From positions 25,681,103 through 25,745,102 of the forward strand of contig NC_064770.1 in NCBI RefSeq assembly GCF_011397635.1: DNA of 64,000 bases. The letters are read 5' to 3'. The notes beneath the pieces are model-generated. The model did no database searches. It saw only the letters and a program-made list of their open reading frames with translations, and was not told where the DNA came from. Shown piece by piece: positions 54,794-64,000 of this stretch. Source of the stretch: Epinephelus fuscoguttatus (lineage: Eukaryota > Chordata > Actinopteri > Perciformes > Serranidae). Position 1 is the first letter of the stretch. Every line of letters begins with the position of its first letter. Position numbers and translations under genes: made by a program.

Positions 54794-57700
54794 TGCACAT
54801 TCAGTCCCCAGACAGCGGAATGGATGGACGGAGCCACAGGGGTTGTGGTCAATAATGCACACATACACACCCTCCTCCCTCTATCTCTTCCCCCTCTCCC
54901 TCTTGCACACTCCAGGGTCCCACTTTCCTCTCATCATCCCCTTTATTCAAGGCTCACTGCCTCTTTCCCCTCCCTCCTTTCCTCTTTTGCTCTCCCCTAG
55001 CACTCTCAGACATCTCTTCTCGCACTCAATAATGTTACTTCTTGATGCATTTTCCTTCTCTCATTTTACCCACATCCGCTTCCCCTCCCCTCGCTTTCTT
55101 CCCTCTCCTTTCATTTTTCTCCTTTTTTTTTTCTACCTGCCTTATTTGTTCCCCTCCCTATTGCCCTCTAAACCCACGTTCAATTTCCCATTCCCACTTT
55201 CCCTCATTTCTCCTCCCTCTCCCTGGCTTTTCTCCCCCTTTCATCCCTTGTTGCTCTCTTCCTCCTCTCGCTGTGGTCTCTTACCTATCTCTTTGGCGCA
55301 GACATAGTGGTATTTATGAGAGCAGCCTCTCCAACAGCAGCTGAGGGACGCCCCCACAATCTGGCACTTGTAGCAGTTCTGGGGTTAGTCAGACAGACGG
55401 ACATATGGACCGAGACCAATAAAGAAACAAACAAATTGACCGATAGAGGGACATAGAGGGAAAAGAGAGGGAAAAATGTCGAAAGTTAAAGTCAATTTCT
55501 CAAAGAAGCGGCATAGTATCTCCCTTAACTTCCATAAGCATGCACACATTTTGGAAAAGACTGATAATTGCCGTCGTACCGTTTGGGCTGAGTTGTTGGC
55601 AGCTTCCCTCAGTCCGTATAGCCTCCCAGCTACCATAATTACCCCCTTGGTCCAGATGGCACAGTTTTCATGGGCCCAGTGCTCCTTAGCCTCTGCCTCC
55701 CACTGTAGCCTTTGGAACATGCTGTCACCCCCCTCTTGGTCACTTGAGGCCCCTGAGCTGATGGCCTGGAGCTGCTTCATCCTCTTGAACCTCTCTCGGA
55801 GAGTTAACCTTCGTGGACCGCCCTCCTGACCTATTCTCTCTGTTCTTTCCGCCCGCCGGTAGCGGCAATGATGGTGCCTGCTACTACTGCCCTCTTGAGT
55901 GGATGCCTCTGTGTTGCCCTCCTTTTCTGTGCTGCCCTCGCCCTCGTTCTTTGACGAGTTGCTTGGTTCTTCACTGCTGCTACTTTTGTTGTCATTGGTT
56001 TTCTGTGACTCTTCCCTGAGGGATTCCGTTTGCGGGACCGTCAAAATTTTCCGTGGAACGCCATCCTCTGTGTAGTAAGGTCCGCACAAATCACCCAGGT
56101 CTCTGTAATTTGCTGGCTTTCCGCACAGGCAACATGCAAGACACCTGTCAGTTAGAACTCTGTTTACCAAGGGTCCCTGTAGCATGGCAACAGTGTGCGG
56201 CACTACCTTTGCAACTGTAAAAGGATTCCTCATTCTGAGTATGCCTTTTTTTCTACGTCTCTGAAATATTACCGCGTCCTCAGGCTTGTTGACTATGGCA
56301 CACCAAGAGGAAAAGTCTCTGGAGTTGTTAATCCGTACATACGGACAGAAAGACAGTTTTGAGTTTTGATGGACTGGTTTGCGCCTGATTCTCTTCACAG
56401 AAATGATCTCAGTCTGTTTTTCTGATACTGTTACTACAGGACCCACGATACATGTCTCTGGTTTTTCCTGCTTCTCTTTTTCCCTTCTTTCCATTTCTTC
56501 TTTTTCTCTCTCCTCTTGTTCCGCCCGTTCGCATCCTGCAGCCCTTACTACTGCCTCAATAACTTCCATGGCGTCCTTCATCCCAGGTTTTGGCCCAGGT
56601 TTTTTGTGGACCTTCATCGGCTTGCCAGGAATCTGCTCTGATGAGGCTTTGCCTCGTTTCCTCTTAGTTGGATGTGCAGAGGGTTTTCGGCCTCTCCGAG
56701 GTTTCTGAATGAGTTCTGTGCTGGTAACCTGGGGGGCCTCTGTGATCTCATCTGGGCTGATTGGCAGGGGTACTGTGGACTCTGTGGGGGTTACCTTCTC
56801 TTCTGCCCTCTTCTCTTGTTGTTCTGCTGTTTCAATATTTGTCTCCTCAACTGTCTCTGTTTCTTCTAGAGGGGCTTGGCCTTTTCTCTTCTTTCTCCTC
56901 TGTTTTAGGTGCATCTCGTGGTTGTTTTTAATGGCCCTCTGCTTGGCTAACCTTGGTGTTGTAACTATTAGGCTCCCTGCTTCCAAGGCTACTACTGAGG
57001 CATCTGTGCTCTCCACCATGGCCCACCTCTTCCTTTTAGTTCTGGCAGACTTAGTGGCAGCAGAGGATACACCGTCTGAGGCCTGTTGTATCCCCTCTCC
57101 CGGAGCTTCTACTGGGGCCTCTGTTGGGCTCCAAACCTTGTCAGCTCCAACATCCTGTTGTGTCCCTGGTTTAATGTTTGCTTGTCTTGTCTCCTTCTTA
57201 TTTACAACCTCTTCTTCCATCCCTTGTCTCGTCTCCTCTGGCGCTGATGCCTCTTGACTCACCTCATTCTTTTCTCTCTCCTGTGTCATCTCCTTTTTTC
57301 TCACGGCTCCTTCTTGTTGTTTCTCTCCGTCCTGTCTAGACTCTACGCTTTTCACTTCTCCCTCCGCCATCTCAGTACTATTTATGAGCAGAGATGGCTC
57401 ACCTTCCTTTAGGACATGTTGAGGCAAAGCCTTGGCTGTCACATCATCAGTTAGATTGCTGTCTATCTGGAGGACTGGGAGGTGTTTCTTTGAGCTAGGA
57501 GATGTAATTTTCTGCACCATGGCCTCATATTTCTGTCCTCTGCCTTTGCGTGGTGGGAGGACTTTTGTTTTAGTGGGACATTGAGGAGGCACCACGGGCA
57601 CATCACTAGTGACGTCAGTTTCACTGATGTTAGGGGGAGTGTCTTTGGGTGGGGGAGTGACCACAGAGGCTTTCTTTGGTGCCCCTCGCTTTCTTTTGGG

Positions 57701-60700
57701 GCCCCGGACAGCTTTCTCTTTAGGTGTAGAGACAACCTGTTCCAGCTGAGGTGGTTGAGGTGGTAAGGCTTTTGGTTTGGGTTTTGGACCCCTCTTTTTC
57801 TTTACTGGTGTTGTAGAAATCTCTGGGCTAGGTTTCCGTTTTAATGGAAGTGATGTCTTTTCCTCAGATTGTTCAGTTGGGACTGGTGGGGCTGGTGGTG
57901 CGGGTGGGTCTGCTGGGACATCTGTGTTTTTGACAGCATTAGGAATGGGAGTTGGTGTTTGTTCCACAGTAACAGGCTCCTCTTCTTTTGGAGGATCATC
58001 ACTGGCTTTAATTTCTGTTAGTGCTTCAGGTAGAATATCTTCCACTGTGATTTTTTCTTTTTCTTTTGATAGCTTTTCTTGTGAGGACTTTCTGGATCTC
58101 AACACCATGTTCTTACTCTCTTTCTCTGGTACCTTAACCTCTTGGTTTGGTTGTTTTTCTTCCTGGTTTGCTGGTTTTACATCCTGGTTTACTTGTGATA
58201 TTGTAGCCTTTGGGCTCTTCCTGCTCCTGCTTTGCAGTCCTGTCAGAGGTTGAATGGTTTCTTCTTGTTGTACCAGCTTTGCTTTAGAAACTGAGCCTTT
58301 GGGGCGACCCACTGAGGCCTTAATGGGTGCAGTGTCTTCAGGGGGCGGAACATCTGCAGGCTTAGGTCCAGGTTTAGGTCCTGGTTTTGGACCTGGTTTA
58401 AGAGCTGGTTTTGGACCAGGTTTTAGACCAGGTTTTGATCCAGGTTTTGGCCCAGGTTTTGGCCCAGGCTTTGAGCCTGGTTTGGGTCCTGGTTTTCGTT
58501 TCACGTGAGTCTCAACTTTCGGTGGCAGCTCTAGTTCATTTGGCACAGGTTTTGGTCCTGGTTTTGGTCCTGGTTTAGATCCAGGTTTTGGCCCGGGCTT
58601 TGGTCCAGGCTTTAGGCCAGGTTTAGGTCCTGGTTTTGGACCTGACTTTGCTCCAGGTTTTGGGCCTGGTTTTGGTCCAGGTTTTGGCCCTGGTTTGAGA
58701 CCAGGCTTTGAACCTGGTTTTGGGCCTGGTTTTCTCTTCACATGAGGCTCAACTTTGGGTGGCAAGTCTGGTGCATTAAATGAGCGAGTGCACATTCTCG
58801 AACGAAAACCATCAGTTAGCATTTTGGGAGTCTGGCTTACAATGGATTCCTGATGAGCTAGTTCCATTTGATCCGAGAATAGCACAGTTTTGCTCGGAGG
58901 CATGCAGGGTTTCTGTGTAGGCGAGGGGGCTCCTTCCTCTTCCTTTTCCCCCTCCCTCTCCAAGCTTAGCTGTCGCCTGATTCCCACACCTGAATGCATG
59001 ATTCTTCTTCTGCCCCTGGCATGCTTACGCCCAAATGCCCTTGGCTGAGCAGATGGGGCCACAGGTTCTGGCTTGGCCAAGGGGGTCACAGCACTGGCAC
59101 AGCTGATGCCCGGCTCCATGTCCTCATCACCTTTTTTGGGGGACGGTGGAGTGTCTGCCCAGGAGGGGGCTGAGGGAAGTATCGACTTCCCTGGCAACTG
59201 AGGAGAGTCTGGCTCCAGCACTTTAGCATCACTGTGATCAATATGATCCCTGGACTGAGCTGGAGGTGTTGTCTTGTCATTGAGAGCTGAGAACACTGGC
59301 ATAGCAGACTGAGGCTGAGGAGCAGTGTCACCGATGGCTGACTCCCTTGCGGAAGCATCTGCTGCTGCTGTTGCTGCTGCTGCATTTGGATGAGCAGGCG
59401 CCCCTGCAGGCTCATTGTCAGTATGTAGCTCAGTACTCTGACTCTCTGTCCTGCTGCAGAGATCTCCTGGAGGCTTCTCTGGCCCATCTCTGTTATTCAT
59501 GTGCTCCTCAGTCGATGTCACGTTCTCCCCCTCCTCCAGTTCCTCCTGAACCTCTGCAGACAGAGGAGGGGAAAGAGCATGTTGTTGTTGCTGTTTCTGT
59601 ATTTCTTTCTCTACCTCTTCATCTGCCTCCTCCTGTCCGTCCCCCTCCTCCTCCCCCTCCTCTTCGTCCTCCTCGTCTCTGCTCTCCCTCTTGTCTGAGT
59701 TGCTCTCGTCCAAGGTCTCAACTTGGGGGGGTGGAGAGGTGTTCTCTGAGCTGTCCTCCTTCTCTGTTGAATATTGATCCTGTTCAAGGTCACCCCTAGA
59801 AATGAAAGGCAATGTTTTCACTGAGCTCTCAGATGCAGTTGGAGACTCAGATTTAAATGCCTCTGATTTCATCTCTTGGCCAAAGTGTTCCTTGTGGCTA
59901 GAGTCAGAGAGAGCTGCGGGGGACTGTTCAACTGAGTCTCTTGCATCGGGATCATATTTGCTCTGGACCTCTTGGTACACTGCCTCCTTATAGCAATAGC
60001 TTTTTTCTGTCACCTCTTTGTTTACTTTGCTATAGAGAGCTGGGCATTTCTCTTCATCTGACCATTTCTCCAGATTTTCTGTAGATTTAGCTGTGTCTGA
60101 ATCTCTCTCAAGGTCAGGAGTTTTATCTGTGGGCACCTCTTCTTTCTCAGCTGATTTCTCTGTCCAGGCTGATTCTTCAAAGTTCTCTTTCACAGGTTCA
60201 TTTATATGTTGTATATCTGAAGGGGAGTCCCTTTCTTGTTTCATAGGACTAGGGATTGTGATGCTTGTAGGAGACCTCTCATCACCAATGCTCTTCACTG
60301 GAGTACTCATGCCATCTCCTCCCTGCCCTGACTGACATCTAGTAGGGTCAGGGGTAAGGTTGTGCAGACCTGAGTCCCCAGATCTTGTGGACATATCATC
60401 TGGAGATGTCATGGAGCATGAGGAGGCTGTGTCCAGGCTGAGTTGTGTGTTATTGGGGGCCTGTGCTGGACTTCTGCCCTGGCCACAATAGTAGTATCCC
60501 CTTTCTAGTTGTTCATCACTACTGCTGGAGTAACCTCCTTCGTGGAGTTCCATGGGCATTGGCTGGTGCTGTGGTGTAGAGTAAGGATCTTGCATGGGGC
60601 CTCCACCAACACTACCACCACCACCATCTGGATATGGAGGACTTTTGTACTCCTCACCCTTTTTGGTCGATGCTCCACTTCCTGCACTGCTGTTGCTCCC

Positions 60701-62179
60701 TCCACTGCTGCGCTTACCGCCTTTCTTGTTGGCCACCAGGGCCTCTGACAGCAGCAGCTGCTGGACATTATTAGAGATGTTCTCTACCTGAGAGGTGAGG
60801 GCATTCAGGCTCCACAAGCTGGGGTTTGACAACAGCTTCTCTGAGAAACGCTCTTTCATGGTGGGGACCTGCGGTGTGGTAGTGTAGCTGTGTGGTGCTG
60901 CATGGGACACATTGGGTGAGGGGTGTGAGCGTGGGGGCATCAACATTGTGTTGGTACTGGCTTGCTCCTGCATACCAGCTGAAGAGGATGAAGAGGAGGA
61001 GGCTGCCCCAGGGGTCATGGGTGGTTGACCATACTGGAATGACTCTGGATTAGTCATTAGTGGTGACGGGGTGGAGCTGTATGAGGGGGAGCGTCCTACA
61101 GAGCGTGCAGGGGAATGGCTTGAGGAGGGGCTACAAGTCTGATAATACTGTTCTGGTGATCTGACGGACAGCTCTGAGAGACAGTAATTTTGTTGGGGTT
61201 GGCTGTAGTGTTGATATTTAGGGTGGGGCTCCTGGGGGTTGGTCATAGCCTGTAAAGGCGGCTGCTGCTCATAACCTCTGGAGGGAGGCTGCTGGTAGCC
61301 GTAACTGTTCTGGGTTGACCTGTAACCTCCCTGCTTCAGATTGCTGTGGCTGCTCATTTGTCTGCCATACTGGGAATTGGGGGGTATGTTGTAACCTTTA
61401 TAACAGTGGGGCATAGGGCTGCACTTTTCCATGTACGGTGAAGGAGAGGGTGAGTGCTGGGGGTAGTGCAGGTGACTCTGGGGGTACATGAGAGGGGAGG
61501 GGGCAGGGTTGGGAGGATGGGCTTGGTGGTGGGGGCTGTTATAGGCAGGGGTTGAGGGCTGGTGGCACTGGGTCTGGGAGTGGCCCAGCATGTTCTGGTC
61601 CATGTACTGGGAAGAGCCAGGTGCAGGGGTACTTCCAGCCTCCATACGCCCCACCATCTCCTGGTCATACTGTGCTAACTGGGCTGAGTCCTCCCATTTC
61701 TGCTGGAGGTGGCCCTCGCTCATATACTGGGCTGAGTAACTGCCAGGGCCCATGTGGTTACTATAGGCCCCAGGACCCTGTAGGTGCTGACCAGGGTTTG
61801 GTGGGGGCACTTTGCTTCCTCTGTAGGATTTCTTTGCCTGCGAGGATGCCGTGCCCCCATTTCCACTCCCATTCCCTCCACCATTGCCTGGGTAACCAGG
61901 ATAGGCTTGCTGGCTGTAACAGTCCTTGGGTCCTCCAGTTCCTGGTCCTCCAGCGGGAGGCATGCTTGTGGGGTTCGCCAGTGAATGAGCCTCATAGCCT
62001 GACCTGGTGTGCCCTGGGCCTGGGCCTGGATGTGGGCCGGGGCCTGGGTGTGGGTGCTGGGGATGGGGATGATGCGGGTGTTGCCGGTAGGTCTCCAGGC
62101 GGGATAATTCATGGGGCTCCTGCTGGTAGCAGGGTTGGTTGCTGTGGTAACCACCGCTGCGCTCACGGAAGGACTGCAT
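50327..62179 (-). CDS. rai1: Retinoic acid-induced protein 1, chromatin regulator
   Basis: Rai1 is a nuclear nucleosome-binding regulator; loss of the human gene causes Smith-Magenis syndrome. Coding exons: 62179-55580 (exon begins about 62191, acceptor CTACAG), 55378-55285, 54223-54174, and 50335-50327 (Asp, Leu, stop); total 6753 nt, 2250 residues, versus 1906 in human. The protein opens MQSFRERSGG. Conserved blocks include SPARSVGRSPSYSSTPSPLM (about 353-373), LTSQVENISNNVQQLLL (about 460), an acidic stretch (about 830-860), KTKVLPPRKGRG (about 1540) and VQKITSPSSKK. The extended PHD finger starts CLACCLCGKPANYRDLGDLC (about 2010), continues HWAHENCAIWTKGV and ends CPKHEDL. An unusual Lys-Pro-Gly repeat lies at about 1134-1276. 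Upstream UTR exons lie beyond 64000. It is convergent with srebf1, as in mammals. TCF20 is the paralogue, but the N-terminus and synteny fit rai1. Confidence 0.96.
50736..50804. repeat. Short tandem repeat of GGTTGATT and GGTCAGTCAGTT units
   Basis: About 69 bp of interleaved TTGG-based units (CAGTTGGTTGATTGGTTGG repeated with variations) form a small minisatellite. Confidence 0.85.
51330..51700. repeat. Pyrimidine-rich block, plus strand
   Basis: Runs of TCTCTCT, CCCTCT and poly-T make the plus strand almost wholly C and T. No exon. On the rai1 transcript strand it is purine-rich. Confidence 0.7.
52130..52550. repeat. Purine-rich block, plus strand
   Basis: GGGAGAGAAAGAGGGAGGAA-type sequence gives a polypurine plus strand over about 420 bp, opposite in sense to the block 430 bp to the left. 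On the rai1 transcript strand it is a long polypyrimidine tract. Confidence 0.7.
53359..54104 (+). mobile_element. MITE of the TTAAAGG family interrupted by a SINE
   Basis: It starts TTAAAGGAGCAGTGTGCAGG and ends CCTACACACTGGACTTTTA, inverted termini of the same family as 47931-48431. GAGGTTTTTACCAGAAGCTT and GGGCTACTGTAGAAACATGG are shared. The element is lengthened by the SINE at 53571-53732. Confidence 0.85.
53571..53732 (+). mobile_element. tRNA-derived SINE nested in the MITE
   Basis: A Pol III A box (TAGCTAAGTGG, 53580-53590) and B box (GGTTGGATTC, 53621-53630) sit at tRNA-like spacing in a tRNA-related head. The body contains TTTGCTGCATGTCATCCCC and the tail ends in A-rich sequence. 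Near-identical flanks AAAAATACGAATAAAG (53555-53570) and AAAATACTGAATAAAG (ending 53749) are target-site duplications. The head is not a functional tRNA. Confidence 0.88.
54756..54790. repeat. (CA)n microsatellite in rai1 intron
   Basis: A CA tract of about 14 units lies between the two small ePHD exons, with a shorter one at 54664-54682. Confidence 0.9.
54840..55270. other. Pyrimidine-rich rai1 intron segment
   Basis: The plus strand is dominated by CCTCTCCC and CTTTCCT runs up to the edge of the rai1 exon at 55285. On the transcript strand this is a G/A-rich stretch just downstream of the donor GTAAGA. Such G-rich runs often act as intronic splicing enhancers. No exon was seen. Confidence 0.5.
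58350..58775 (-). repeat. Coding minisatellite: KPGP repeat in rai1
   Basis: About 30 tandem units of a four-residue motif (KPGP with KPGS, KPGL, KPGA and KPAL variants; 12-bp unit) occupy roughly residues 1134-1276. They form two arrays, each introduced by the same leader (LPPKVEPHVKR and LPPKVETHVKR), so a larger segment was duplicated as well. The human protein as I know it has no such array. Confidence 0.9.
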
Positions 62180-62191
62180 AACTGTCTCCGT

Positions 62192-62848
62192 CTGTAGCCA
62201 GAGCTGGGAGGGGGAGGTGAGGTGAGACGGGAAAGGGGGAAGGGGGGTTAGGGGGTTCTGAAGGCAGGAAGAGAGGGGGCGAGAGAAAAGAGAGAAAAAT
62301 GATGAGGGTTAGTGCTGCTGAACCCGAGGTTCATCCATTCTGCATCTTCTCCTTTCATTTTCAATGTCTAATTCTATTTTAACATACACTTGCAGTCAAA
62401 GCAAAACTGAACCACTGAAGATGATATTTTTCACACCCAGCCACACATTCAAACACAGACTTAGGTGTGCACATCCCATGTTGATTCAAATTATGTAGAT
62501 TTATCACCCACAAACTCTAATATATTTAATTCATAGGCATAATTAGATTTTACAACAATAATAAGTACTTTAGATCGCTCGCAGCACTTTTCTTTCTCAT
62601 CCACATTTGAAGAAACTGTGCATATGTGTGTGTTTGCGTTCATGTGTCTTGTGTGTGTGTGCGTATAAAATGGCCCCTCCATGGTGCAGGCTCCAGGATC
62701 TGTTTCAGCCTCTCAAGATGGAGGGGCAGACAAGTGATGCAGTCTCTGGTGCAGTGATTGACATGTCTGTGAGAGAAAGGAGAAAGACAGAGTGGTGTGT
62801 GGGAACTTAATTACCTGTCTGAAGCAAATAAATAATCATAGCAGTTGC

Positions 62849-62888
<40 letters not shown>

Positions 62889-63444
62889 ATATGTAGGAGT
62901 GTGTGATTGAAACCAGGCAAATGATCACACACATTAGGCAATAAGAAATATGATGACATCTGAGGAGCATCCATGTTGGGTCGTACTTGCACTTGTTCCG
63001 AGTCTCCGCTGAACTCACTCACAGAGCCACTGTGGCTATTTAGCTTTCCAGTTGACTTTGTATGATGCATTATTTATTATTATTGTTTGGATCAAATATG
63101 ATCCCCCAGACTTAGCCCCACTATTTTTCTAACCACTTTAAGATATTAAAATGTATTACCTAAACAAACAATGTAAAGCGATATTTTGTGGTTTGTCTTT
63201 GATGCGGCGTTTCATAAAAGGTTCAACTGAGCCCTGTTTTTTCTTCTCGGTGTCTTTTCCTGCACAGATGCAAACTCCAATTTCCTCCAAGGGGAAGTGG
63301 GAAGTGTTGCAGTGTGTGTGTTTGCGTGCATGCTCTCAGTACACCAGTAGGGGTGTCATAGAGTGTGTTTGTGTCTTTGGTGTGTTTGTTCCAGGGTGTG
63401 AGTGCACGTGGCAATGTTTGTCTGTAATCTTTTTCTTGCCTATG

Positions 63445-63481
<37 letters not shown>

Positions 63482-63872
63482 ATGAATTCAGACAAAAAAG
63501 AAAGGAAGAGAGGAGGGGTGGAGAGTGCTCTGCTCTATAAAAGGAACAGAGTCACCTGGAGACAGAGCACTGAGCTTGTGTGTGTGTTTGCGTGTGTGTG
63601 TGTGTGTGTCAGCCGGTTCCAGCACAATATCCCGGCATTCAACCTGCCCCAGGGACAGTGGTGCATCCCACCAGACGCACAGTAGCATTATTCATCTCTG
63701 AAACACAGTGTGTGTGTGTGTGTGTGTGTTTATGTGTGTGTAAGTGTGTGTGAGGAGGCAAAGCAGTGTGTGATTATTGCGTGCATTCATTCTTGCGTGT
63801 GCATGCCTGTGACTGTGTGTAGCTCTGTTGGTGTTTATGCATGCAAGTCCACAGCTTTTGGCAGCCCCATAA

Positions 63873-63917
<45 letters not shown>

Positions 63918-64000
63918 CAAACACACACACACACCTATAGATTCCCCTGGAGATTCTCTGTCCTCCCTCCTACCTTCCTATCTCCCCTGCCTGCAGCCTA
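62192..64000 (-). other. rai1 5' intron with GT/CA tracts
   Basis: Upstream of the coding exon lies intron sequence. TG microsatellites occur at 62853-62887, 63446-63479 and 63707-63740, and a CA tract at 63877-63935. A TATAAAA at 63536-63542 on the plus strand is isolated and not supported as a promoter. No 5' UTR exon was identified. Confidence 0.6.

Noticed and set aside
57777..58508. Adjoining plus-strand open frames, one glycine-rich
   Set aside because: They are the antisense reading of the rai1 KPGP repeat region; the glycine richness simply mirrors the repeat.
61552..62181. Open frame of 209 codons on the plus strand across the rai1 start
   Set aside because: It is antisense to the conserved rai1 N-terminus, arises from the GC-rich, stop-poor composition, and resembles no protein.
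63530..63660. TATAAAA followed by open sequence, considered as a promoter
   Set aside because: It is isolated between microsatellites, on the strand opposite rai1, with no gene downstream in the window.

Overview
The window is nuclear DNA from a ray-finned fish, most likely a spiny-rayed (percomorph) teleost. It holds four intron-containing vertebrate genes, many CA/GT microsatellites, a tRNA-derived SINE and several short DNA-transposon families of the kind that crowd teleost introns. No bacterial, organellar or viral gene was seen.

Gene order is drc3 (minus, 3' part outside the window), tom1l2 (plus), srebf1 (plus), rai1 (minus). As I recall it, this is the order and relative orientation of human 17p11.2, the Smith-Magenis region (RAI1-SREBF1-TOM1L2-DRC3), so the genes can be named with high confidence from protein sequence and synteny together.

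Layout. 1-1445: unassigned, probably a drc3 intron. 1446-3396: eight exons encoding the first 364 residues of the leucine-rich-repeat axonemal protein Drc3, including one AT-AC (U12-type) intron. 3397-5046: divergent intergenic region with an RFX X-box on the drc3 side and CCAAT and GC boxes on the tom1l2 side. 5047-28013: tom1l2, 16 coding exons (VHS and GAT domains, clathrin box), in frame end to end at 1620 nt. 28014-31480: 3' UTR and intergenic DNA. 31483-31990: srebf1 control region with a perfect sterol regulatory element, a CRE and three inverted CCAAT boxes. 32306-46359: srebf1, 19 coding exons, 3576 nt, encoding a membrane-bound bHLH-zip precursor of 1191 residues. Intron 16 carries a mir-33 hairpin. 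46360-48790: srebf1 3' UTR and the convergent intergenic gap. 50327-62191: rai1, one 6.6-kb coding exon plus three small 3' exons, about 2250 residues, with a basic Lys-Pro-Gly repeat and a C-terminal extended PHD finger. 62192-64000: rai1 5' intron, rich in GT/CA tracts.

Functional links. srebf1 and its intronic mir-33 form the known sterol circuit: SREBP drives lipid synthesis genes and miR-33 represses sterol efflux. The upstream SRE plus CCAAT boxes suggest feedback by SREBP on its own gene. tom1l2 (endosomal sorting), drc3 (motile cilia) and rai1 (chromatin) are neighbours by ancient linkage, with no evident shared pathway. The most interesting observations are the mir-33 of the 33a type inside srebf1, the AT-AC intron of drc3, the higher-order KPGP repeat in rai1, two TG microsatellites sitting directly at 3' splice sites, and two large foldback transposons in tom1l2 introns. 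I found no new multi-gene system.
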